Below, in pieces: positions 11,162 to 20,339 of a DNA stretch of 64,000 nucleotides. The DNA is taken from NCBI RefSeq assembly GCF_035046485.1, contig NC_085137.1, forward strand, positions 503,429,187 to 503,493,186, read 5' to 3'. Positions within the stretch are counted from its first letter, which is position 1, and the number at the start of each line of letters is the position of its first letter. Source of the stretch: Aedes albopictus (Eukaryota > Arthropoda > Insecta > Diptera > Culicidae). The position numbers and the translations under genes are program-made. Under the pieces are notes generated by a model. It was not told where the DNA came from. It made no database searches and worked only from the letters and a program-made list of their open reading frames with translations.

Positions 11162-12145
11162 TGCTGCTTTATCTCGAAATCCTGATAATATGCAAAGGAA
11201 CAGTCATCAATCAAGTTTTTTTTACGGAAGGTCGTTGGCATCACAATGGCAAGCAGTTTGGTTCGCAATTCTGCCACTAGGTGACTCTAGAAGGCATGGA
11301 AAAATGAGCATTTTCAACTAGTTCTGTATCGTGATCCTGATGAGATAGAAAGTTCAAGTCTTCGGCAAAGTTGTTTGGAAGGTCATGGACATCATAATGA
11401 CAAGCAGTTTGGCTCGCTTGGTTTGAATCATTCGAATACAAAGTGAATCATACATGTTCAATAGATTTGGGGCTCATTCGCTCCATTAACAAGTTATTCA
11501 GGTCTGATTCATTTTATATTCAAGTGATTCTGTATCATTTTATTCCAAGTGTTTCAAGTATGATTCACTTTATATTCGAATGATTCCTCCTCTCCTCTTC
11601 TTGGCGTAACGTCCTCACTGGGACAAAGCCTGCTTCTCAGCTTAGTGTTCTATGAGCACTTCCACAGTTATTAGATGAGAGCTTCCTCTGCCAATGACCA
11701 TTTTGCATGCGTATATCGTGTGGCAGGCACGAAGATACTCTATGCCCAAGGAAGTCAAGGAAATTTCCTTTACGAAAAGATCCTGGACCGACCGGGAATC
11801 GAACCCGTCACCCTCAGCATGGTCATGCTGAATACCCGTGCGTTTACCGCCTCGGCTATATGGGCCCATCGAATGATTTAAACCAAGCGAATCAAACTGC
11901 TTGTCATTATGATGTCCATGACCTTCGGAACAACTTTGCCGAAGACTTGAACTTTCTATCTCATCAGGATCACGAGATGTAACTAGTTGAAAATGCTGAT
12001 TTTTCGATGCTTACTAGCGTCACTTAGCGGCAGAATTGCGAATCAAACTGCTTGTCATTGTGATGCCAACGACCTCTCGAACAACTTTGCTGAAGCCTCT
12101 GTACCTTTGCATATCTTCAGCATTTTGGAATATAGCAGCACATAT
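11162..12145. mobile_element. Fold-back element split by a SINE
   Basis: Arms of about 280 bp: 11162-11450 is the inverted copy of 11870-12145 (shared words GGTCGTTGGCATCACAATG and CAAGTCTTCGGCAAAGTTG read in opposite senses). The loop holds decayed GATTCACTTTATATTC-type repeats and the SINE at 11586-11868. No coding capacity and no clear TSD. Confidence 0.75.
11586..11868 (-). mobile_element. Feilai-like tRNA-derived SINE, copy 2
   Basis: Same head, body and triplet tail as 7669-7933 but slightly longer: it keeps an internal segment with CACTTCCACAGTTATTAGAT. Flanked by a perfect 10-bp TSD TCGAATGATT (11576-11585 and 11869-11878). Inserted in the loop of a fold-back element. Confidence 0.87.
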
Positions 12146-12203
12146 ATAATAAGGTGGTTCAAAAAAACGTTTTCGCTCTCGATTCATAACCAGTTTTATG
12201 CCA

Positions 12204-12262
<59 letters not shown>

Positions 12263-12583
12263 GACCCACCACTTACCCTCACACCAAAAAGCTCTACATT
12301 GAGCCCCCTGGTAGTGAACTCATCTTATTCTTTAACATTAATAATTAAGCGAAATTATTGGTGTGTGAACGGAAGTGATGACAATTAACAAGCTACAAAA
12401 AGGGGATCCCAGTGGAACTTTGTTCCTTTGAAGGGATCCCGAAAATTGACTAAATAACTAAATTTAAAGAGTTAAATAATATACTAATAAACGCATAGAC
12501 TAAATAATAAACCTAAAAATGTGAAACTAAACAGAGTGTAGACATTACAAGGGAAAACTGGCAGTTGATATGGATTTACATTT

Positions 12584-13362
12584 TTAAATTAGTAGGGTGT
12601 TGATTTTGGATCTATAATACAGTTTCAAGTTTGTTTTGAATAATAACCTATTATTCATCGTTTTAAGTCGCTCAGGTATATTGTTATATGCAGAAGGTCC
12701 GTAGAAAGTTATCCTCGTCTGACCAAGGTTACTCATAGCTCTAGATCGCGCCAAATTGTTTGCATGCCTTGTATTATGATTATGTCCAACACTAGGCCTA
12801 GATACTTGAAGTTGTAGACTCTTTCGATTTCTACCTGTGAAATACAAAGCTTTAAGTTGAGATCAACTTTCTTCCGTGGGGAGTGAAACAACATATATTT
12901 GGTTTTCGACAGGTTTAAAGATAGTGAATTCGAATCAAAGTATCTAATCAGGATCCGTAAGTCGTTTTTCATGCTAGAAATTATGGAGGAAGGATCATGA
13001 CTTGGGTAGAAAATAGCTGTGTCATCAGCGAAAAGTCTAGGTGTTCCTATCAAAGGTAAATTTCCAAGATCGTTGATGTATATAAGGAACAATAAAGGGC
13101 CAATATTGCTGCCTTGGGGTACTCCAATATTGCACGTTTGTATTGAGCTCCGGGAATCCTCGATAGCTACATATTGTTGCCTATCTTTCAAGTAGCTACG
13201 TATTATGTTATTTGCAGTACCACGTATTCCACAATATTCTAATTTCTGCAACAAGATGTTGTGGTTCAGGGTATCGAACGCTTTTTTTAGATCTATGAAA
13301 AGACCACCAATAACACATTTATTATCGATCTTGCCAATTAAATAATCAACTAGCTCTACCAT
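12584..13362 (-). pseudogene. Reverse transcriptase fragment of the LINE
   Basis: Encodes the second half of a non-LTR reverse transcriptase. Visible motifs in order: FIDLKKAFDTLNH (near 13290), GVPQGSNIGPLLFLIYINDL, the catalytic LFADDTAIF (near 13030), SLNLSKTKYM and FKYLGLVLD (near 12800). There the frame changes: the C-terminal part (NTRHANNLARSR ... GPSAYNNIPERLK) follows in a second frame at 12584-12785. The segment normally between them (thumb and start of the C-terminal region, roughly 100 codons) is deleted. With the 5' truncation and the deletion the copy is dead. The first few codons before VELVDYL belong to the inserted hAT-like element. Confidence 0.85.
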
Positions 13363-13765
13363 CAGGGATGGGAACACTCACTTACAAAGAATTGCACTCA
13401 CTTGCTATTTTCTCAGCTCAGAAGCGTGCAATCAAGAAACAATGCATGGACGACTTTTGCCTTGTGGTATGGTCTAAAACTTTGCCGAATAGAGTAGGGG
13501 TCGCACACGCATCTCAAAGCCGTGACAGGGCTGTGAAAGCGACTCTCCACGAGGTGAGTGTAAATTACACTCACCTCGTGGAGAGTTGCCTTCACAGCTC
13601 CCTCATGACTTTGATATGTGTTTGCGACTCCTACTCTATTCGGCAAAGTTTTAGACGAAACCACAAGGCAAAAGTCGTCCATGCATCATTTCTTGATTGC
13701 ACGCTTCTGAGCTGAGAAAACTGCAAGTGAGTGTAACTCTTTGCAAGTGAGTGTTCCCATCCTTG
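13363..13765. mobile_element. 403-bp near-perfect palindrome, hAT-like, TSD TCTACCAT
   Basis: Ends CAGGGATGGGAACACTCACT and its near complement (ending ATCCTTG). Arms of about 200 bp meet near 13566. A perfect 8-bp TSD TCTACCAT lies at 13355-13362 and 13766-13773. CAGGG ends plus an 8-bp TSD fit hAT MITEs. The two arms are so alike that mirrored open frames (about 90-115 codons) appear on both strands; these are artefacts. Inserted in the LINE. Confidence 0.9.
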
Positions 13766-14232
13766 TCTACCATTGCTGTAGAACTTGTCTCCCAAAAATT
13801 GAGCTCATTTGGTTGAAAATTGAGAGTGCAGAAGCCCTTCAAAGTTTGTATGGGAATTACTATGCGAAAACGACGTTTTTCATTCAATTGACCGTAGCAT
13901 TTCCCCAAGTGCCCTAGAGTGTTAGTTGACCCTCGATACTCCTAGGCTACTCTATCAGTTACAACTTTACCGAAGACCACATTCGAATCGGACGCCTCAT
14001 TAATTAGTTATCGATTTTTATCCAACTATAGAAACTTTAAGATCACTGTTCAGCTTCCCAGCAGGCAACATTGCTGCACATGGCGCCAAAGATAGTACAC
14101 AGAAATCGCGGCAAATTGCAGTGATGTCCATCGAATAGTGTAACCAGCATGATCAAAGATTTTCATTCTGGATCATCTTATGCGATGTACGGTGTGCACT
14201 ATTGCGATGTAATGTTGCTTCTAATGCGACTT

Positions 14233-14883
14233 GAGCTTGAGCTTGAGCTTGATTGACCGCCCGTGGATGCTACTCCAGTATCGCCAGACCAGCTACACTC
14301 ACACAAGGACCAATGAGATAACTGCCGGGGACTAGCAGACATCTTCAGTGTGTGAGCGTTGGTGATCTTCTATTTTTAGGCGACAATGGCGCCTGCCACG
14401 TCAGGTTGCAGGTCAATGTGGGGAAGGGGTAAGGAAGTGATGATTGCAATCGTTTGTATCCACATCTTGCCGAATATACCTCTGCGCCAGCACAAATTCA
14501 TGCGGATGTTGGAGTGTTGGTGGGAATTGGTTGGCAGAAGGTTCACACATTGGTGTGTGGATACCAGAGGAAGGTGATAGAATTGTGTGTTTTTATTATT
14601 TTGAAGATGTGCGGCACAGCTCGCTTGATTGCAACTTGTAGGCGTTTTCTAACAGGATTGTGACACTGTGAAAGTTTGGAAGGAAGGGAAACGGCTTTTT
14701 CAACCCGTTTCTGTTCTAGCGACGGTTATGAACATGTTTATATACATCAGTTGTATATGTAGAGAACAGAAAGAAAGTATATAGAAAGATACAAAGTAGG
14801 AGAAAAGGGATGGGCCAGGGATTGAATCCAGGACCTTCTGCACATAAATCAGAAGCGGTAGCCACTAGACCACCAAGCCCGTC
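14233..14883 (-). mobile_element. Long tRNA-derived SINE with (GAGCTT)n tail, 25-bp TSD
   Basis: Minus orientation. The head near 14883-14820 is tRNA-like (GGTGGTCTAGTGGCTACC A box, GATTCAATCCC B box), followed by a body of about 600 bp and a tail of repeated AAGCTC hexamers at 14233-14252. A 25-bp perfect TSD lies at 14208-14232 and 14884-14908. At 651 bp it is long for a SINE. Partial copies occur at 39228-39678 (head side) and 58100-58608 (tail side). Confidence 0.87.
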
Positions 14884-15042
14884 TGTAATGTTGCTTCTAA
14901 TGCGACTTAAGAAAAAAAAATAACTCATTCAAGTTCTTGGTGAAATTTACGATAAAGCATAATTTCCCGCACATTTTTGCACTACATCACCACCCATTGT
15001 GGACTATCATCACCAAGATACCAAAAAAATATAACTTTGTAA

Positions 15043-15213
15043 GGGGCTGTCCATAAACTACGTAGACTTTTTTTCGGTCATCTCAGACCCCCCCCCCCCT
15101 CCGCCCTCGTAGACTTTTGTTCATACAAAATTTTCGAAATGTGTATGGAGCGTAGACTTTGGCCAGACCCCCCCGTCCCCCCCTAAGAGTCTACGTAGTT
15201 TATGGACAGGCCC
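15043..15213. mobile_element. PIF/Harbinger-like MITE, TSD TAA
   Basis: TIRs GGGGCTGTCCATAAACTACG and near complement; TAA at 15040-15042 and 15214-15216. The interior has C-runs (up to 12) and GTAGACTTT words. It belongs with the 165-bp element at 52945-53109 and a fragment near 59530-59628. TAA target and short length fit PIF/Harbinger MITEs. Confidence 0.85.
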
Positions 15214-15499
15214 TAACCATAATAATGGGTTTTTACTTTCACTTTCTAGTAGTTTGTTTTTGCCCACCATCCGCAGTCGCACAGCAGCTGTTTCATTGTT
15301 ACAGGTCGGAGTCGATTATCCGGAGTTAGGCCCATAATAGGCAAGTGGAATGCTGTACAAAGTTGAAATTTTGACTTAATAATGAACGAAATTGGAATAA
15401 CCAAATTTCAAAATTTCAGCTTCATACGATATTCCGTTCTCCAGATATACGTTTGTAAGCTTCAGAACCCGACTCTGGATAATCGAGTCCGACCTGTAC

Positions 15500-15680
15500 T
15501 ACATATTACATTCAAATTACATTGCATTATGTAAACCTAAACGGTTCACGACTATGCGAGTTTGTATGTATACTTTGACCCAATGGCACAGCCGAAGACT
15601 TTTCCTGACAGCTGCGGCGGGAAACGAACTCGCACGATGTTTGGTGACACTAGCCACACGACCACGAAGCCACAACTATG
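15500..15680 (-). mobile_element. Third tRNA-related SINE type
   Basis: Minus-strand tRNA-like head near 15675-15605 (GTGGTCGTGTGGCTAGTGTC A-box region, GCGAGTTCGTTTCCCGCC B-box region), then a short body ending in ATTACATTGCATTATG-type sequence. The acceptor and anticodon stems do not fold as a working tRNA. No TSD was pinned down. Confidence 0.6.
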
Positions 15681-15689
15681 CCACAACTA

Positions 15690-16326
15690 AGCTACACTAA
15701 TGCGAGTTAAACTGGCAAAATAAAATGAAGCACCAAGTGCAGTCATATAATGAACGCTTTACATACTTCCATCCAGTGAAGAGAATTGTCAGACAAAAGA
15801 CGCACAAAACAAGCGAAAAAGATGGTGCGACGATTACTCTTTATCCCTACTGGTGACAGATAATGACATGATCTCGTTTTTTTTTGTTGCAGACAAAACG
15901 GATGCTGAATTTGTTGCGTACTTTTCAACTTGCGAATAATCAATTATTACTAACCCAATGTCGGAACTGTTTGATGATAGAGCTTCACCAGAGTTGCAGT
16001 GTTTACCGACTCGAAGTTACCGTTCGAAAATCGCAATGCAATGCTTAACAATCTCTAAACTCGTTGTGTACGATGTTAATCCCATTATTTTCAAGTTGAG
16101 ACAATCTTATGTCGCATGGGTTGTTTTGTCGTAACAAATACAGGTTGCGACATTGTCATTATTGTTGCGCGATGGTTGAATTTTGATTCACTGCTTCCAT
16201 CGCTTTTTTACACTTTGTGAGTTTGCTAGCATGCTTATGCGCAATAAAACATTGAATGTCGTTTTTTTTTCGATGTACTCCTGCCGTTTATAAATTCATT
16301 TGTATTCTTATTTCACTTTGTCAGAT
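15690..16326. other. Unclassified DNA rich in TGCGA / TCGCA words
   Basis: Repeated short words (GTCGCA, TTGCGACA, GCGATGG, CATCGC) recur here and at 14177-14210 and 16911-17050, some inverted (for example TACTATTGCGATGTA). This suggests the remains of one larger element whose ends lie near 14177 and 17050, now split by later insertions. No coding signal. Confidence 0.35.
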
Positions 16327-16338
16327 ACATCGCAATAG

Positions 16339-16910
16339 TACTGGAAAAACTTGTAATTAGAAGGCACGAAATGTTGCTAATTGACAAATTGAGAGATGAA
16401 ATTTGTGAAAAAAAAATCGCGTTCTGGTGGGATTCGAACCCACGACTCCGCATTCACTAGACTGGCGCTTTAATCGACTAAGCCACAGAACAAGTAATGA
16501 TTCTGCGGAATAGAAAGCCAAACTGACTCCGAAGCCACAGCATGAACACTCCTATTTCACAAACTCATTTCTTTGTCGGCTTAGATGCCAATCCACAACA
16601 CCCTCCCGTTTGTGCCCACTAACTACAAGTGAGAGTTAATTTTTTTATGAAGCCGAGACTTATGCTGTTTTTCTTTTTGATCCAATTCCAATCTGGGTTG
16701 GAACTGGATGAAATCACAGTTTCAACCCCAATCCGACTTCAATTTTATCCTGGTTCAAAGTGTGGCTTCGGAGTTTGTTTGGCTTTTTATTCCACAGAAT
16801 CGTTACTTGCTCTGTGGCTTAGTTGGTTAAAACGAATACGGAGTCGTGGGTTCGAATCTCTCAATTTGTCAATTAGCAACATTTCGTGCCTTCTTATTAC
16901 ATATAATTGT
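16339..16910. mobile_element. Inverted dimer of a tRNA-related SINE, 12-bp TSD
   Basis: Two tRNA-like heads point at each other. One is on the minus strand at about 16426-16492 (CTGTGGCTTAGTCGATTAAA, GGGTTCGAATCCC), the other on the plus strand at about 16811-16860. Arms of about 170 bp on each side mirror one another (CACGAAATGTTGCTAATTG and its complement). Direct repeats ACATCGCAATAG at 16327-16338 and 16911-16922 flank the whole unit like one TSD. The cloverleaf resembles tRNA-Thr(AGT) but the anticodon stem is broken. A third copy is at 52880-53150. Confidence 0.72.
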
Positions 16911-16922
16911 ACATCGCAATAG

Positions 16923-18340
16923 GTTCAAAAACTAACATCATATGCGATGAAAATTGTTCCTCTGCCCGCTCTACTTCCGATAATAACCTAAAAATGAACT
17001 TATTACGATGTCACGCGTGCATTTTTATGCGACTTCTGGTTGTTTGAGTTTTTCTTAATTTGGAACCTTTTTGATTAAAAGCGAAACTGATTAATGAAGT
17101 ATTCTGTTACGTCGTCAACAAACCAACGCGCTACACTTTTATCACAGCGATTTTATAGTGGCATAGAGCTCCGTTTTAAACTTGAAATAAATTGCGAAGA
17201 ATAATATGTTGTTTATGTTACAAGAAATGGAGAAAACAACAACACTGTTGCACAAAGTTTTGCTCAAACAGCATCAAATTAGGCAAGGAATCATAATACC
17301 CACGCTTTTTGCACTATTTCTTTGCAGAAACGGAGAATTGATCTTCTCACCATACAAAAATTCAGCTCATTACTAAAAAATCTAGTACTTCACCGATCTG
17401 TCCTATTGTTTCAGACGTTCTTCCAACAATTCCACTGCAATACATTCGGGAATTTAAGAGTTCTGAGTGATCGTTTCTAAAAAAATAAGAGGATTTCACA
17501 GCAATTTCTATGAAAAAATCACCAGAAAATATTTTAGCAATTTTCTCCAGGAATTTTTCCATTTTATTTCACTGGAGACTTCTCACGAAAATCTTTTGAA
17601 CTTCGTAGCATAACGAGCAGAGGCTTAAATACAACGATGACTCTCAAATTTTCACGACATGAAAATACAAAAGTTCATCGACAAAATGCACCTCCACCAA
17701 CGCTCAAACTTATCATTTCCAAACACATTAACTTTACGACCGTCGCACATTGGAGTTAATCACATCTAAACCTGATCATAAGTGGAAAAACTCAAAATGA
17801 AGTAATTGGGTTTTCCGTTGTGTTTTTGCTAAGTGTAGTTATCGTGTAATCGTTTGACAGCTAAGCAGTGTCCAAATGTTTTGTTTACGCTTATCAGAAG
17901 AGGTTAAGTGAAGCTGAAGTTTAGCCGTTTTCTTTGATATGACTCACAGCGCGTGCTAGTTTTGACCGTACAAAGTAAATGAAATTGATAGTCAATCAAT
18001 TCAATGATGCAGTTTGTTAAAGAAGGTTAATATTGTTATTCTGTTAATTTGAAACCCAAACAAATTGGCGTTGAATTTACATATAATATATGAAAATATT
18101 GAAAAAAATATTTGATGGAATCCTTTACCGCACATTCAAAATGAAATAAGTTGATTTTCCGGCTGTTTCCGGAAAATCTGCTTTTAGTGTATGATAAAAC
18201 TATTGTTCCTCTTTCAAATGCAGAAAGAAAACCTTCCGGATGTTTCCGATTTCAAAAGTTGCATTACTTTGAAAAAATCGTGATAATTATATTATTATAT
18301 GATATTATTTGCCTTAAAACACTATTTGGCCCTCTGAATG
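16923..18340. other. Unclassified AT-rich DNA
   Basis: About 1.4 kb. A weak 12-bp-repeat-like patch lies at 17380-17570. The rest has no open frame above background, no TSD and no strong dyad. Confidence 0.35.
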
Positions 18341-18344
18341 TATT

Positions 18345-18500
18345 TTTGCTGAAAACTAGAATTCAACAGCTTTCCAGCTAAAAAAAAAAGTTTAAAATCG
18401 GTCTACTGGTTCAAAAGTTGTGATTTTTTGAAAAATTTTAGTTTCGAAAAATCTGACTTAAAATTGGTCACCCTAATGACGAAATAAAAAAAATACAAAA
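18345..18500. mobile_element. Fragment of the 9316-11003 palindrome family
   Basis: Matches 10495-10650 in the same sense (AGTTTAAAATCGGTC, GGTTCAAAAGTT, ATTGGTCACCCTAATGACG). No second arm or TSD is present, so it is a relic. Confidence 0.75.
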
Positions 18501-20110
18501 ACTATGAAATACGTTTCATCACTAATTTGGGTTGCATTTGGGTTGCGAAAATGCGTCAAAATAATTTTGATCAGTTTTGATGTACTAGGTGCTCCACTGT
18601 GCGTCGTGACATTTGGTTCCTTTCTTCCGTTTGGCCTAAGACGCCACAGCAGCGATACAGTAGCCTCCACCACACGGTGTTCGTGAACGGAAGGCATCAA
18701 AGAAGACGAAGCCGCCTCACCGCCGGCGCGAAGAAGCTGCATGGCGCGCGCGCCTTCATCCCTTGCATAATACCAACATTATTGAGATGACCACAGCGCC
18801 AGCGGCCGCGGCCGACGACGGTGGTGGCAATTATTACCTACTCTCCATCGTGCGCGATATGGCTTTTTTCCTCGACGGATCGGACGGTCCAAATTTTTCG
18901 GCTCCGTCGGATGATATAACAATCGCATCGGTATCAACAGGAAACGAGCATTCGGCGACCAAGCGGACCTTGTTGCTTTGGTGGATGGTCGGTCGGTCAT
19001 CACAGCCAGCGCAGCGGGATGCATTTTTCTGCGCCGCCTACTATAGGTAGACGAGTTCGGTTGAATTTTATCCATTTCACCTTTTCCCTCGACCACTTTG
19101 TTCGCGTAGTTTGGAGGTGAGTCGCGTTATCAGCGATCAGATATGTTGCAGTAGGCGATGGGTGGCCTACTGATTTTCCACTTCCGTGTACTTATGGAAA
19201 TGGCTCCGACCGGAACCGGAATCTATCATCAAAAATGACTTTTATGAGGTGGAAATTCGACGTAATCTACACAACCTCACGTTGCTACTACGTCACGATT
19301 CAAGGTACTGATGTCATGCCATGCATTCGGTTGCGAAACACCACCTCCTTCAGTGGACAATGTAAATCCAATAAATATCCCACTGGCGTTGATGAAGCAT
19401 AAATTACCGATTGCAACATCGTGGAATGTTTCATCGTTCACCGACCGAACCCCTCAGGGTGGGAATAGTAAATCTTCTTCCTGCTTACTGCTTTGATAGG
19501 CTCAGGTTGTATTGCCATTACACCGCTTACGGTCCCATCCTTTCCCTCGGACCTCGGGTCTTGCAAACAAGCTAATTTCGTACCATTAAATCATCTTCCC
19601 TCGCTCATACTACAAACCAACAAACATGTTACCCCTGGTGGGTCATAAAACAACACAATCCCAGGCGGCGTTGATACCCACTAGCCCGCATATCATAACT
19701 TCACCTTTCTAAACATCTACCGCAGCCAAGACCGCAGCACAGCACACAGCTCCAAGGCGTTCATTCTCCTGGGCCCCGCTCATCTCTGGACGTAAATTCC
19801 TCCCAACATAGTAGGCGCTGTTTGACATTTTTAAGACCTTCCGAAACATCATTTCCTCTGTAGTTACGTCGTCATCGTCGTTATGGATCATCAACAGGCA
19901 GGGGTGTCGTCTTCTGCCTGCCACTGATTACCGACATCACCATTAATCGACCCGCGGGAATATGCATGAGGGCGGATCGCATCTCCACCAGCAAGTGAAA
20001 GCGATCAAAATTGCTAATGTGGGGCGTTGTGTTGCAGAATAATTCAATTTATAGTTCGCATAATTTGTGCAGTCCAAAATGTTTTATCGATTTAGAAAAA
20101 TAAAGGTGTT
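18501..20110. other. GC-richer unique DNA, possible host regulatory sequence
   Basis: About 1.6 kb, markedly richer in GC and CpG than its surroundings at 18590-19020 (GCGGCCGCGGCCGACGACGG near 18803). Several frames stay open for 60-105 codons on both strands, as expected from base composition. None shows a domain or clear splice sites. It could contain a promoter or 5' exon of a host gene; the sequence alone does not decide. Confidence 0.35.
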
Positions 20111-20115
20111 TCACG

Positions 20116-20166
<51 letters not shown>
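20116..20166. repeat. (CAGA)n microsatellite
   Basis: About 12 copies of the tetramer GACA/CAGA without interruption, directly before a CAGTGCTG-ended MITE. Confidence 0.95.
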
Positions 20167-20167
<1 letters not shown>

Positions 20168-20169
20168 CC

Positions 20170-20313
20170 CAGTGCTGAAAATGCCATTTCGACATATCTA
20201 GATTCAATCACCTACAGCTTATTTCTTAAGCTGAATCTGAAAATATGGTATATGAAAAAATTGTTCGGCTAGTGATTGAATCTGGATATTTCAAAATGAT
20301 ATTCTCAGCACTG
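20170..20313. mobile_element. 144-bp fold-back MITE with CAGTGCTG ends
   Basis: Ends CAGTGCTGAAAATGCCATTT and a near complement. The left half matches the end of the 9316-11003 palindrome, including TCAATCACCTACAGCT. Flanks CAGACACC and ATTACACC agree at five of eight positions, compatible with an old 8-bp TSD at the microsatellite edge. Confidence 0.7.
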
Positions 20314-20339
20314 ATTACACCATTTTTCTCGGGTATGTA

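Larger units (their letters stand above)
12210..13791 (-). mobile_element. 5'-truncated non-LTR retrotransposon with poly(A) tail
   Basis: Inserted in minus orientation. It has a T run of about 50 bases at 12208-12257 (its poly(A) tail), then a 3' UTR, a damaged reverse transcriptase frame, and a 5' truncation at 13791. The TSD CCAAAAATT lies at 12201-12209 and 13792-13800. A 403-bp hAT-like palindrome later inserted about 26 bp from its 5' edge. The RT is of the CR1/L2/Jockey type by eye; the clade is not certain. Confidence 0.85.
12149..14176. mobile_element. TTAGCGTGG-type fold-back element, copy 1 (truncated, interrupted)
   Basis: 12149-12209 plus 13792-14176 match the left half of the complete element at 54103-54872. 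The copy has GGTGGTTCAAAA at its start and stops at 14176 before the mirror half. It is split by a LINE with TSD CCAAAAATT. The intact copy at 54103-54872 supplies the uninterrupted reading across the insertion point. Confidence 0.75.

Noticed and set aside
13368..13715. Mirrored 115- and 89-codon open frames
   Set aside because: Both arise from the two arms of the 403-bp palindrome.
16426..16492. Functional tRNA-Thr gene on the minus strand
   Set aside because: A and B boxes are present, but the anticodon stem does not pair, and the sequence is embedded in a mirrored SINE dimer with another copy at 52880.
18590..19050. Exon of a host gene in GC-rich sequence
   Set aside because: Frames are open on both strands because of base composition; no domain and no convincing splice pair.
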